From positions 3,821,447 to 3,885,446 of the forward strand of contig NZ_CP069812.1 in assembly GCF_016894385.1 (NCBI RefSeq): DNA of 64,000 bases, read 5' to 3'. This document shows, piece after piece, positions 9,439-17,930 of this stretch (its first letter is position 1; each line of letters starts with the position of its first letter). A program made the position numbers and the translations under genes. This stretch comes from Cupriavidus oxalaticus (lineage in GTDB: Bacteria > Pseudomonadota > Gammaproteobacteria > Burkholderiales > Burkholderiaceae). The notes under the pieces were generated by a model, which worked only from the letters and a program-made list of their open reading frames with translations, made no database searches and was not told the DNA's origin.

Positions 9439-9506
9439 TTGTCCACAGCGTTATCCGCCCCGTTATCCTCAGGGATATCCGCAGCTTATCCACATCCCTT
9501 TCCACA
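9439..9506 (+). promoter_or_regulatory. Tandem array of six DnaA-box-like 9-mers
   Basis: Six direct copies lie in the 172-bp gap before the MOSC gene: TTGTCCACA (9439), TTATCCGCC (9451), TTATCCTCA (9463), ATATCCGCA (9475), TTATCCACA (9486) and CTTTCCACA (9498). Start-to-start spacing is 12, 12, 12, 11 and 12 bp, about one helical turn. Only the fifth is full consensus, but all keep the TCC core and orientation. The first two boxes give TTGTCCACAGCGTTATCC, which matches TTGTCCACAGACTTATCC in oriC at 58764-58781 except for two bases. A binding site for a DnaA filament is the simplest reading; the role could be DnaA titration or control of the MOSC gene. Confidence 0.6.
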
Positions 9507-9526
9507 ACCATCGAGCGGGGGCGCAT

Positions 9527-10165
9527 GTGAGCGATTCCGGACGCTGGCAAGGCAATGCACGCGTGCTGGCCGTGAGCCTTGGCAAGGCGATCCCGCTGGT
9601 CGTGGCCGGCGCCGGCACCGAGGCGGTAGTGCTGTCCGGCATCCGCAAGCATCCGGTCAGCACCCTGCTGCACCCGCTTTCGGTGCAGGTGCGTCCGCTG
9701 GGCCTGGCCGGCGACGAGCAGGCCGACCTGACCGTCCACGGCGGCCGCGACAAGGCGGTCTACGCCTATCCGTCCGAGCATTACCCCTGGTGGAATGCGC
9801 GCCGGCGCGCCTGCGGGCAGCCCGAATCGGGCCAGCCGCTGCCGTTCGGCGCGCTGGGCGAGAACCTGAGCATGGAAGGCCTGCTGGAATCCGACCTGTG
9901 GATCGGCGACCTGGTGCGTGCCGGGACGGCACTGCTGCGGGTGGAGGCGCCGCGCCGGCCCTGCTACAAGTTCAATGCCGCGCTCGGCTACCGCCACGCG
10001 GTGCGCGACATGGTGCAGAGCGGGTATTCGGGCGTCTACCTGAGCGTGCTGGTGACCGGCCAGGTCCGCGCCGGCGACGCCATCATTGTGCAGCCGGGGC
10101 CACGCGAGCTGTCGGTCGACAGCGTCAACCAGTGGCGTCGTGACAGCCGGCGGCAGCTTTTCTGA
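9527..10165 (+). CDS. MOSC domain protein, YiiM-like
   Basis: This 212-residue soluble protein has a MOSC (molybdenum cofactor sulfurase C-terminal) fold. The family pattern is seen in DLTVHGGRDKAVYAYPSEHY (about 66-85), FGALGENLSMEGL and the conserved cysteine in APRRPCYKF. YiiM-type MOSC proteins take part in molybdenum-cofactor-dependent detoxification of N-hydroxylated base analogues. The start is a GTG. Its leader holds the six DnaA-box-like sites, which is unusual for a housekeeping detoxification gene and may mean DnaA regulates it. There is no operon partner. Confidence 0.85.
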   Translation: MSDSGRWQGNARVLAVSLGKAIPLVVAGAGTEAVVLSGIRKHPVSTLLHPLSVQVRPLGLAGDEQADLTVHGGRDKAVYAYPSEHYPWWNARRRACGQPESGQPLPFGALGENLSMEGLLESDLWIGDLVRAGTALLRVEAPRRPCYKFNAALGYRHAVRDMVQSGYSGVYLSVLVTGQVRAGDAIIVQPGPRELSVDSVNQWRRDSRRQLF

Positions 10166-10427
10166 TAATGTTTGTCTAACGATACAAGCGCCCCGCCAAA
10201 TTCACATCCGGCTTCTTCCGTGGCCCGGAGCGCGTGTGCCAGCGCCTGCCGTCACGAAACCCTTACACCCCTGTAATGGACTGTAATACGCGACGCTGGC
10301 TCCGGCGGGCGAAGCGCGGTACTAGTAGAGTCTTTGCGCAACACGCGCCGGCGACATTCGATCACAACAGGCCGGCGCGGATCACGGGGAGTGGCGCAAG
10401 ACGCGGTGCAGAGGGTCCACAGAGAAC
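10166..10427. promoter_or_regulatory. Leader of the first RND efflux operon
   Basis: A 262-bp gap with no gene. It is less GC-rich near 10250-10290 (ACCCCTGTAATGGACTGTAA) and should contain the promoter for the efflux adaptor. No repressor gene is adjacent and no clear operator is visible. Confidence 0.4.
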
Positions 10428-11666
10428 ATGAAAACTGACAGGATCGACCAGCCCAGGGGCTTCGTCGACAGTAACTGGAGTGCGGCCGCCGGGACCGGGC
10501 GCGGCCGGGTATCGCCGTGGGTACTGGTCACAACCGTGCTGGTGCTGGCCGGGTTCGGCTGGTTTGCCTGGCGCACGTGGCTCGCGCCCAAGCCGGCGCC
10601 CAAGCCGCCCGCCGCGGTAGTGGTGACCACCGCGCTGGTGCAGCAGGGCGACGTGCCGCTGCAGGTCACGGCCAACGGCAATGTCACGGCGCTATCCACG
10701 GTCGAGATGCGGCCGCAGGTGTCCAGCACGGTGCGCACGGTCCATATCAAGGAAGGCCAGACGGTCAAGCCGGGCGACCTGCTGTTCTCGCTCGACACGC
10801 GCATGGACGAGGCCAACCTGGCCAAGGCCCGGGCGCAGTTGCTGAAGGACCAGGCCGACCTGGCCGACGCCCGCCGCACGCTGGCGCGCAGCAAGGAACT
10901 GCTCGAGCGCAACTTCATTTCCAGGAGCGCGGTCGATACCGCGCAGGCCCGGGTCGATGGCTTCGAAGCCACGGTGCGCGCCGACCAGGCCGCCATCGAG
11001 GCCAGCCGCGTCGCGATCAGCTATGGCTCGATCCGCGCCACCATCAGCGGCCGCACCGGCGTGATCAATGCCTTCCCGGGCTCGCTGGTGCTGCCCAGCG
11101 GCGCCGTGCCGATGGTCACCATCGCGCAGGTGCAGCCGATCGCCGTGACCTTCAGCCTGCCCGAGCGCCAGCTGGCGGCGCTGCGCGAGGCGCTGCAGGC
11201 CGGCCCGGTGCAGGTCACCGCCCAGCCCAACGACGGCAGCAAGACCCCGGTGACCGGCAGGATCACCTTCGTGGATAACACGGTCGACCCGCAATACGGC
11301 ACCATCCGCGTCAAGGCCCAGTTCGACAACGACGAGCAGCGGCTGTGGCCGGGCACCTACGCCAACGTCAGCGCGGTGGTGCAGACGCTCAGGGGGGCGT
11401 TGTCGGTGCCGCCGCAGGCGGTGGTGACCGGCCCCGAAGGCCGTTTCGTCTATGTGGTGCAGCCCGACAGCAAGGTCGCGCGCATGCCGGTGCAGGTGGT
11501 CTCCACCACCGCCGCCGCGGCCGTGGTGGAAGGCGTGCAGCCGGGCGCCCGCGTGGTCGTGGAAGGCACGCAGAACCTGCGCCCGGGCGCGCTGGTGCGC
11601 GAGGCGCCGGCCGGCGCCGCCTCCGCTCGGCCAGCCAGTCCCGCCAACGCCGCCGCGGGACACTGA
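10428..11666 (+). CDS. RND efflux periplasmic adaptor subunit (MdtA-like)
   Basis: This 412-residue membrane-fusion protein is anchored by one N-terminal membrane segment (about 29-50, before TWLAPKPAPK) rather than by a lipid. The HlyD-type lipoyl half (GDVPLQVTANGNVTAL, then IKEGQTVKPGDLLFSLD), a coiled-coil hairpin (about 122-185) and the beta-barrel (VTGRITFVDNTVDPQYGTI) are in order. It bridges the inner-membrane pump encoded 3 bp downstream to an outer-membrane channel. No outer-membrane factor is encoded here, so it must borrow one, possibly the OprM-like protein at 41177-42664. The alanine-rich C-terminus is variable in the family. Confidence 0.93.
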   Translation: MKTDRIDQPRGFVDSNWSAAAGTGRGRVSPWVLVTTVLVLAGFGWFAWRTWLAPKPAPKPPAAVVVTTALVQQGDVPLQVTANGNVTALSTVEMRPQVSSTVRTVHIKEGQTVKPGDLLFSLDTRMDEANLAKARAQLLKDQADLADARRTLARSKELLERNFISRSAVDTAQARVDGFEATVRADQAAIEASRVAISYGSIRATISGRTGVINAFPGSLVLPSGAVPMVTIAQVQPIAVTFSLPERQLAALREALQAGPVQVTAQPNDGSKTPVTGRITFVDNTVDPQYGTIRVKAQFDNDEQRLWPGTYANVSAVVQTLRGALSVPPQAVVTGPEGRFVYVVQPDSKVARMPVQVVSTTAAAAVVEGVQPGARVVVEGTQNLRPGALVREAPAGAASARPASPANAAAGH

Positions 11667-11669
11667 GCC

Positions 11670-14600
11670 ATGACGCTGTCCGAACTCTGCATCCGCCGTC
11701 CGGTGATGACGGTGCTGCTGTGCCTGGCCGTGATCGTCACCGGCATCGTGCTGTACCCGACCATCCCGATCGCCGCGCTGCCCAGCTTCAACTCGCCGGT
11801 GATCCAGGTCACCGCGACGCTGCCGGGCGCGAGCCCGGAAACCATGGCGGCATCGGTGGCGACGCAGCTGGAAAAGCAGTTCGCGACCATCCCCGGCGTG
11901 TCGGTGATCAGTTCGTCGAACACGCTCGGCAACTCCAGCATCACCATCGAATTCAACAACGACCGCGACATCGACGACGCGGCCGTGGACGTGCAGGCGG
12001 CGCTGTTCCGCGCCCAGCGTTCGCTGCCGATCGAGATGACGACGCCGCCGTCGTACCGCAAGGTCAACCCGGCCGATGCGCCGGTGCTGCTGCTGGCGAT
12101 CAACTCGCCGGCGATGAGCCTGGCCGACCTGAACGCCTTCGGCGACAACCTGATCTCGCCCACGCTGGCCACGCTGCCGGGCGTGGCGCAGGTGCAGGTA
12201 TTCGGGCAGAAGCGCTTTGCCGTGCGTGTGCGCGCGCACCCCGACGCGCTGGCCGCGCGCGGCCTGACGCTGGACGAACTGGCCACGGCGCTGAACCGCG
12301 CCAACGCCAACACGCCGGTGGGCACGCTCGACAGCGCGCGCCAGACCCTGACCATCCAGGCCAACCGGCAGATGACCAATGCGGATGCCTTCCGCAACAT
12401 CATCGTCGCCAGCCAGCCCAACGGCGCGCTGGTGCGGCTGTCCGACGTGGCCGAGGTCGAGGACAGCGTCGAGACCATCAAGACCGGCAGCTGGCTCAAC
12501 AACGAGCGCTCGATCGTGCTGGCCGTGCTGCGCCAGCCCGATGCCAACACCGTGGCGGTGGTCGATGCGATCAAGAGCGCCCTGCCCCGCCTGGTCGAGC
12601 AGATGCCCGGCTCGGTCAACGTGGCGGTGGTCAACGACCGCTCGCGCTCGATCCGCGAATCGATCCACGACGTGCAGTTCACGCTGGCGCTGACGGTGGC
12701 GCTGGTGGTGATGGTGATCTTCCTGTTCCTGCGCCGCGCCGCCGCCACGCTGATCCCGACGGTGTCGCTGCCGATCTCGCTGATCGGCACGGTGGCGCTG
12801 ATGAAGGCGTTCGGCTACAGCCTGGACAACGTCTCGCTGCTGGCCATAACGCTGGCCGTGGGCCTGGTGGTCGACGATGCCATCGTGATGCTCGAGAACA
12901 TCGTGCGCCATATCGAGGAAGGCGTGCCGCCGCTGAAGGCCGCGCTGGTGGGCTCGCGCGAGATGGGCTTCACCATCATGTCGATCTCGATCTCGCTGGT
13001 GGCGGTGTTCATCCCGGTCTTCTTCATGCCGGGCGTGATCGGGCTGCTGTTCCACGAGTTCGCCGCGGTGGTGTCGCTGGCGATCCTGGTGTCGGCAGCG
13101 GTGTCGCTGACGCTGATCCCGATGCTGTGCGCGCGCTTCCTGTCGGCCGAGAACGTGCCGGTGGATGAATCGCACCACGCCTATGGCGACCACGCGGTGG
13201 CGCAGCCTGCCGTGCCGCAGAAGCAGACCCTGGGCATGCGCTCCACGCAGTGGTTCGAGAACCTGTTCGAGTTCACGCTGCACCGCTATGCGCGTGGGCT
13301 GGACTGGTGCCTGGCGCACCGGCGCACCGTGCTGGCGGCCGCGGGTCTGACCTTCGTGCTGACCGCGGTGCTGTTCGTCACGATCCCCAAGGGCTTCTTC
13401 CCCGAGGAAGACATCGGCCAGATCCGCGTCAACGCCGAAGGCCCGCAGGATATTTCCTTCGATGCCATGTCCGAGCGGCTACGCGATGCGGCCGAGCGCA
13501 TGCGCGCCAACCCCGCGGTCAAGAGCATCGTGGTGGCCATCGGCGGCGGGTCGTCGCCGGCCATCAACACCGGCCGCATGTTCGTCGAGCTCAAGCCGCG
13601 CGGCGAGCGCGACGCCATGCCCAGGGTGATCGAGTCCCTGCGCCGCGACGTGGCCGGCGTGCCAGGCCTGGCGGTGTATTTCGCGCCGGTGCAGAACCTG
13701 CAGCTCGGCGGGCGCCAGAGCAAGAGCCGCTACCAGTACACGCTGCAGAGCGCGAAGGCGGGCCAGCTGCAGGACCACTCCGACAAGCTGATGGCGAAGA
13801 TGCGCGCCGACAGCCTGTTCCGCGACGTCACCAGCGACTCGCAGCAGTCGGGCCTGGAAGCGCACCTGTCGATCGACCGCGACAAGGCCAACGCGCTTGG
13901 CGTGCAGATGCAGGACGTGCGCACCGCGCTGTATTCGGCGTTCGGCGAGCGGCAGGTGTCGACCATCTACACCCCGATCGACAACTACTACGTGATCCTG
14001 CAGGCGGCCGACATCGACCGCGTCGACGAGACCGCGTTCGCCAAGCTCTACGTGCGCAGCAAGACCGGCCAGATGGTGCCGATTTCCGCCTTCGCCACCA
14101 CCGAGCGCCGCGTCGGCCCGATCGCCGTCAATCACCAGGGGCAGCTGCCTTCGGTGACGGTGTCGTTCAACCTGGCGCCGGGCGCAGCGCTGGGCGACGC
14201 GTCGGCGCGCATCGACCGCTACAAGCAGGAGATCGCGATGCCGACCTCCATCTTCACCAGCTGGGGCGGCGACGCGGCGGTGTTCCAGTCATCGCAGGCC
14301 ACGCAGATCGTGCTGCTGGTGGCCGCCATCGCGGTGATCTACACGCTGCTGGGCGTGCTGTACGAAAGCTACATCCACCCGCTGACCATCCTGGCGGGCC
14401 TGCCCTCGGCGGCGGTCGGCGCGTTGCTGACGCTCTTTATCTTCAATGTCGAGCTGTCGCTGATCGCGGTCATCGGCGTGCTGATGCTGATCGGCATCGT
14501 CAAGAAGAACGCGATCATGATGATCGACTTCGCGCTGGCGGCGCAGCGCGAGCAGGGCATGAGGCCGGCAAAGGCAATCCGGCAGGCATGCCTGCTGCGC

Positions 14601-14867
14601 TTCCGTCCGATCATGATGACCACCTTCGCCGCGGTGATGGGCGCGCTGCCGCTGGCGCTGGGCCTCGGCGCCGGGGCCGAGCTGCGCCAGCCGCTGGGCC
14701 TGGCGGTGGTCGGCGGGCTGCTGTTCTCGCAGGTGATCACGCTGTTCATCACGCCGGTGATCTACCTGGCGCTGGACAGGTTCTCGGGCACGGGGCCGCT
14801 GCAGATCGACTCGCAAGGCAACAAGTTGCCGGAGAAGGTGCCTGGGGAGACGGTGTCGCAGCACTGA
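11670..14867 (+). CDS. RND multidrug efflux permease (MdtB/MdtC-like)
   Basis: This 1065-residue inner-membrane proton-driven pump of the HAE1 family begins MTLSELCIRRPVMTVLL, the usual first helix. It has two repeats of six membrane segments with large periplasmic loops. The TM4 proton-relay pair is seen in LAVGLVVDDAIVMLENIV (about 395-412). TM10-11 shows LIGIVKKNAIMMIDFALAA. Of AcrB-like pumps it is closest in character to the MdtBC/CusA-neighbour branch of drug pumps (IPIAALPSFNSPVIQV). It is co-transcribed with the adaptor. The drug range is unknown. Confidence 0.95.
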   Translation: MTLSELCIRRPVMTVLLCLAVIVTGIVLYPTIPIAALPSFNSPVIQVTATLPGASPETMAASVATQLEKQFATIPGVSVISSSNTLGNSSITIEFNNDRDIDDAAVDVQAALFRAQRSLPIEMTTPPSYRKVNPADAPVLLLAINSPAMSLADLNAFGDNLISPTLATLPGVAQVQVFGQKRFAVRVRAHPDALAARGLTLDELATALNRANANTPVGTLDSARQTLTIQANRQMTNADAFRNIIVASQPNGALVRLSDVAEVEDSVETIKTGSWLNNERSIVLAVLRQPDANTVAVVDAIKSALPRLVEQMPGSVNVAVVNDRSRSIRESIHDVQFTLALTVALVVMVIFLFLRRAAATLIPTVSLPISLIGTVALMKAFGYSLDNVSLLAITLAVGLVVDDAIVMLENIVRHIEEGVPPLKAALVGSREMGFTIMSISISLVAVFIPVFFMPGVIGLLFHEFAAVVSLAILVSAAVSLTLIPMLCARFLSAENVPVDESHHAYGDHAVAQPAVPQKQTLGMRSTQWFENLFEFTLHRYARGLDWCLAHRRTVLAAAGLTFVLTAVLFVTIPKGFFPEEDIGQIRVNAEGPQDISFDAMSERLRDAAERMRANPAVKSIVVAIGGGSSPAINTGRMFVELKPRGERDAMPRVIESLRRDVAGVPGLAVYFAPVQNLQLGGRQSKSRYQYTLQSAKAGQLQDHSDKLMAKMRADSLFRDVTSDSQQSGLEAHLSIDRDKANALGVQMQDVRTALYSAFGERQVSTIYTPIDNYYVILQAADIDRVDETAFAKLYVRSKTGQMVPISAFATTERRVGPIAVNHQGQLPSVTVSFNLAPGAALGDASARIDRYKQEIAMPTSIFTSWGGDAAVFQSSQATQIVLLVAAIAVIYTLLGVLYESYIHPLTILAGLPSAAVGALLTLFIFNVELSLIAVIGVLMLIGIVKKNAIMMIDFALAAQREQGMRPAKAIRQACLLRFRPIMMTTFAAVMGALPLALGLGAGAELRQPLGLAVVGGLLFSQVITLFITPVIYLALDRFSGTGPLQIDSQGNKLPEKVPGETVSQH

Positions 14868-14889
14868 GGGCGATGGCTGGATAGGCCAG

Positions 14890-15267
14890 CTATTCGTCCG
14901 ATTCCCCAAGGATGTCCCAAGGTACGTCCAGTGCTTGCGCCAGCCTGCGCAGCGCATCGGGGCTGCCGGCGCGCGAGCGGTTTTCGATCTGGCTGAGATA
15001 CGGCTTGCTCAGCCCCGCAGCCCGGGCAAGCGCGTCCTGCGTCAGCCGGCGATAGTTGCGCCACGCCTTGACCGGATGGTCACCGGCCAGTTCGGCATCG
15101 AGCACGGCGGCCGGCACGCGGAAGCCATCGTCCTTGGCCTTTGCGGCGTCAAACAGGGCGACGTCGCCGGCGTCTTCAATCAGGTGCTTGACGCGCTCCC
15201 ACACTTCGATGGGAAGCACCGCAAATTCACGGCGGCCGTCACGTTCAATGAACTGGATTTCGGTCAT
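14890..15267 (-). CDS. XRE-family repressor / orphan antitoxin-like protein
   Basis: This 125-residue protein has an N-terminal antitoxin-like part (MTEIQFIERDGRREFAVLP, about 1-60) and a C-terminal Cro/CI helix-turn-helix (TQDALARAAGLSKPYLSQIE, about 76-95). Start M at 15267 is preceded by GGAGG at good spacing; the frame extends to 15327 without that support. Similar proteins are usually the second gene of RelE/ParE-type toxin-antitoxin pairs, but I find no toxin frame on either side, so it appears solitary. A GTTAGC palindrome 104 bp upstream is a likely auto-operator. It might also influence the divergent TonB-receptor operon, which would be inference only. Confidence 0.8.
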   Translation of the reverse strand: MTEIQFIERDGRREFAVLPIEVWERVKHLIEDAGDVALFDAAKAKDDGFRVPAAVLDAELAGDHPVKAWRNYRRLTQDALARAAGLSKPYLSQIENRSRAGSPDALRRLAQALDVPWDILGESDE

Positions 15268-15370
15268 TTGTAAGCGCCTCCACGGGGGCTGACGGCCAGT
15301 ACGAGAATCGATTCGCGGCGGGGCCATTGACCTTGGCGATGATTGTTATGGCAAGGTTTCTGGGCATGGC

Positions 15371-15396
15371 GCTAACCGTTAGCAAACAAAGTTAGC
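15371..15396. promoter_or_regulatory. GTTAGC palindromic operator
   Basis: GCTAACCGTTAGC (15371-15383) is a palindrome with one central base. A third half-site GTTAGC follows at 15391-15396. It lies 104 bp upstream of the XRE gene, in the divergent promoter region, and has the form expected of a Cro/CI-type auto-operator. Confidence 0.6.
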
Positions 15397-15486
15397 ACGG
15401 CATGGCGGAGTTGTTCAAGCCGACGAACATTGCATACATGTGGCACACACGCCACGCCCTTGATTTAAGTCATTTACCTATCTGCC

Positions 15487-15505
15487 TTAAATGATAATAA
15501 TTCTC
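15487..15505. promoter_or_regulatory. Fur box upstream of TonB receptor operon
   Basis: TTAAATGATAATAATTCTC matches 14 of 19 positions of the classical Fur consensus GATAATGATAATCATTATC. It stands in an A/T-rich island about 120 bp before the receptor start. This implies iron-repressed expression of the whole downstream operon. Confidence 0.75.
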
Positions 15506-15624
15506 GTTAACTAAAACGGCGTCACCCGCGGCCATGCGCCGGCCGGGCAGCGCCTCTACGCGAGCCAGCCACCCTGTCACGGTTTTCCGCCAGCCAAGCG
15601 TCCGATTTCTTCTGGGGAGAATCC

Positions 15625-17904
15625 ATGAAACGTCGCTGCCTGGCGCACCTGCGCGCCGCCGTCCGGGTCACGCCGATTGCCGCCGTCTGCGCGGCGCTGG
15701 GGTCGCCGGCCTTCGCCGCCGAGGGCGATCGCCAGACCGCCACGCTTGCCTCGCTCAATGAAGTGGTGGTCACCGCCACCCGCACCGAGGAGCGGGCCGA
15801 TGCGGTGGCCTCTACCATCACCACGCGTGAAGCGCGCCAGATCGAGCGCGCGCAGCCGGTCGACGAGACCGGCCTGTTCGCCGACGAGCCCGATATCGAC
15901 GTGCCGCGCGACCGCCGCCGCTTTGGCGCGGGCAGCATCAATATCCGCGGCATCGAGGACAACCGCGTGCTGCAGATGGTCGACGGCGTGCGCCTGCCGG
16001 ACTTCTTCAATGGCGGCGGGCCGTCGAACATCTCCAGCTCGACGCGCGATGCGCCGGAGTTTTCGTTCCTGAAGCGCGTGGAAGTGCTGCGCGGGCCGGC
16101 GTCGAGCCTGTATGGCTCGGATGCGATCGGCGGCGTGGTGGCCTATGCGACCAAGGATCCGGCCGACCTGACGCAAGGCCGCAAGGCCGGCGGCGAGGCC
16201 GGGCTGAACTGGAACGGCATCGACAATGGCTTCGGCCAGACCGCAGGCGTGGCCGGCGGCGGCGACACCCTCCAGGGCCTCTTCATGTATGCGAACCGCA
16301 ACGCGCATGAAATGAAGAACATGGGCACCGATGACTCCAACTCGGTCAACCGCACCAGGCCCAATCCGCAGGACGTGCGCACGCAGGCATGGCTGGGCAA
16401 GCTCCTGCTCAACGCCACGCCCGGGCACAAGTTCAAGTTCACGTACGAGCACCGCGACGGCAATACCGACACCGACCTGCTGCGGTTATCCACAGCCCTG
16501 CCGCGCGTCACCGCCGCCAGCGGCAATGAAGACCTGAGCCGCGACCGCGTCAGCCTGGACTACGCGTGGCAGCCCGCCAGCCGCGTGCTGGATCGCCTGG
16601 CCGCGCAGGTTTACTACCAGGAGTCGGAGACCTCCACGCTGACCAACCAGGTGCGCAGCAACACCAGCACCGGCTGCTCGGCCACCACGCGCGGCACCAG
16701 CCTGTGCAATGTCGCGCTGGGCTTTGCCTTCAGGCAGGAGCAGACCGGCTTCAACTTGCAGGGCGACAAGTCCTTCGCCACCGGCAGCGTCGGGCACCGG
16801 CTGATCGGCGGCATGGATTTCATGCGTACGCGCACGTCCGAATCGCGCGACGCCACCGTGGTCAACCTGACCACCGGCACCACCACCAGGTCGCTCGCCG
16901 GCGAGAACTTCCCGGTGCATGACTTCCCCACCGGCGAGACGCGCCAGACCGGCGTGTTCGCGCAGGACGAGATGCGCTTCTTCGATGGCCGCTTCACGCT
17001 GACGCCGGGGCTGCGCTTCGACCACTACTCGCTGTCGCCGGATGGCGACGACCTGGTCTACACCAGTGCGGGCGGCCGCCCGGCGGTCAGCAAGAGCGAT
17101 TCGCATGTGTCGCCGAAGCTGTCGGCGCTGTGGCAGGCGACCGACCACGTCAACCTGTGGGCGCAATACGTGTTCGGCTACCGCGCGCCCAATTACCAGG
17201 AAGTCAATGGCAGCTTCCGCAACCCGGTGCAGGGCTATGGCGCCGCGCCCAATGCCGACCTGAACCCGGAGAAGAGCCGCTCGTTCGAGGTGGGCGCGCG
17301 TTATACCAGCGACAAGGTGCAGACCAGCGTGGCGCTGTTCGACAACCGCTACCGCGACTTCATCGAACAGGTGCAGCTGACCTGCCCGTCCGACCCCGCG
17401 TGCCTGCCCGGCCTGCGCGCGACCTACCAGTACCGCAACCAGACCAGCGTGCGCATCTACGGCGCCGAGTGGCGCGGCGTGTGGCGCTTCCTGCCGCAAT
17501 GGCGCATCGACGGCGCGGTCGCGTACGCGCACGGCACCAATGAGCAGACCGACCAGCCGCTCAACAGCGTATCGCCGCTGCGCGCGAGCGCGGGGCTGAC
17601 CTGGGAGCGCGTGCCGGGCCAGGGCGCCGCGATCCGCTGGCGCGGCGCGCGCCCGGTCACGCGTACCGACGACACGTCGTTCACCTACTTCAAGCCCGCC
17701 GGCTACGGCGTGGTCGACCTGCAGGCGTGGTGGCGCTTCAACCGCTATGTCAGCCTGGCGCTGTCGGTGAACAACCTGTTCGACAAGAAGTACTGGCTGT
17801 GGGGCGACGTGCGCCAGACCGGCGTCTCGGCCACCGAGCCCGGGGTGGACTTCTACACGCAGCCGGGCCGCACCTTCGCCGCCAGCCTGAAGCTGTCGTT
17901 CTGA
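15625..17904 (+). CDS. TonB-dependent receptor, heme/hemoglobin-receptor-like
   Basis: This 759-residue outer-membrane receptor has a signal peptide (1 to about 31, ending SPAFA), a TonB box and plug start at LNEVVVTATRTEER (about 44-57), the plug (NIRGIEDNRVLQMVDGVR, EVLRGPASSLYGSDAIGGVV), a 22-strand barrel and a C-terminal phenylalanine. The region YRAPNYQE ... PNADLNPEKS resembles the FRAP/NPNL signature of heme receptors. The histidine usually found between those motifs in ShuA/HemR-type receptors is missing, so ligand chemistry may differ. Two cysteine pairs lie in barrel loops. GGGGAGA precedes the ATG. It is first gene of the operon, 26 bp before the CobN-like gene, and sits behind a Fur box. 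Confidence 0.9.
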   Translation: MKRRCLAHLRAAVRVTPIAAVCAALGSPAFAAEGDRQTATLASLNEVVVTATRTEERADAVASTITTREARQIERAQPVDETGLFADEPDIDVPRDRRRFGAGSINIRGIEDNRVLQMVDGVRLPDFFNGGGPSNISSSTRDAPEFSFLKRVEVLRGPASSLYGSDAIGGVVAYATKDPADLTQGRKAGGEAGLNWNGIDNGFGQTAGVAGGGDTLQGLFMYANRNAHEMKNMGTDDSNSVNRTRPNPQDVRTQAWLGKLLLNATPGHKFKFTYEHRDGNTDTDLLRLSTALPRVTAASGNEDLSRDRVSLDYAWQPASRVLDRLAAQVYYQESETSTLTNQVRSNTSTGCSATTRGTSLCNVALGFAFRQEQTGFNLQGDKSFATGSVGHRLIGGMDFMRTRTSESRDATVVNLTTGTTTRSLAGENFPVHDFPTGETRQTGVFAQDEMRFFDGRFTLTPGLRFDHYSLSPDGDDLVYTSAGGRPAVSKSDSHVSPKLSALWQATDHVNLWAQYVFGYRAPNYQEVNGSFRNPVQGYGAAPNADLNPEKSRSFEVGARYTSDKVQTSVALFDNRYRDFIEQVQLTCPSDPACLPGLRATYQYRNQTSVRIYGAEWRGVWRFLPQWRIDGAVAYAHGTNEQTDQPLNSVSPLRASAGLTWERVPGQGAAIRWRGARPVTRTDDTSFTYFKPAGYGVVDLQAWWRFNRYVSLALSVNNLFDKKYWLWGDVRQTGVSATEPGVDFYTQPGRTFAASLKLSF

Positions 17905-17930
17905 GCCGCATGGGCTCAAGGAGGTATCGC

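Larger units (their letters stand above)
15268..15624. promoter_or_regulatory. Divergent XRE / heme-type operon control region
   Basis: A 357-bp gap between divergent genes. The XRE side holds a GTTAGC palindrome, the receptor side a Fur-like site in an A/T-rich island. I looked for a cobalamin riboswitch before the receptor and saw no B12-box-like sequence, which argues against a vitamin-B12 regulon. No toxin gene is present. Confidence 0.6.

Noticed and set aside
10692..13319. 875-codon minus-strand open frame opposite the RND operon
   Set aside because: Composition is the same H/R/Q-rich shadow type and the plus strand carries unmistakable RND proteins.
15268..15420. Toxin gene partner for the XRE protein
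   Set aside because: The only frame on that strand before the XRE gene is about 40 codons and does not resemble RelE, ParE or HigB.
15400..15624. Cobalamin riboswitch before the TonB receptor
   Set aside because: No B12-box-like sequence or matching stem pattern was seen; a Fur-like site is present instead.
16486..16494. Consensus DnaA box TTATCCACA inside the TonB receptor gene
   Set aside because: A single 9-mer in coding sequence without neighbours; chance is enough to explain it.
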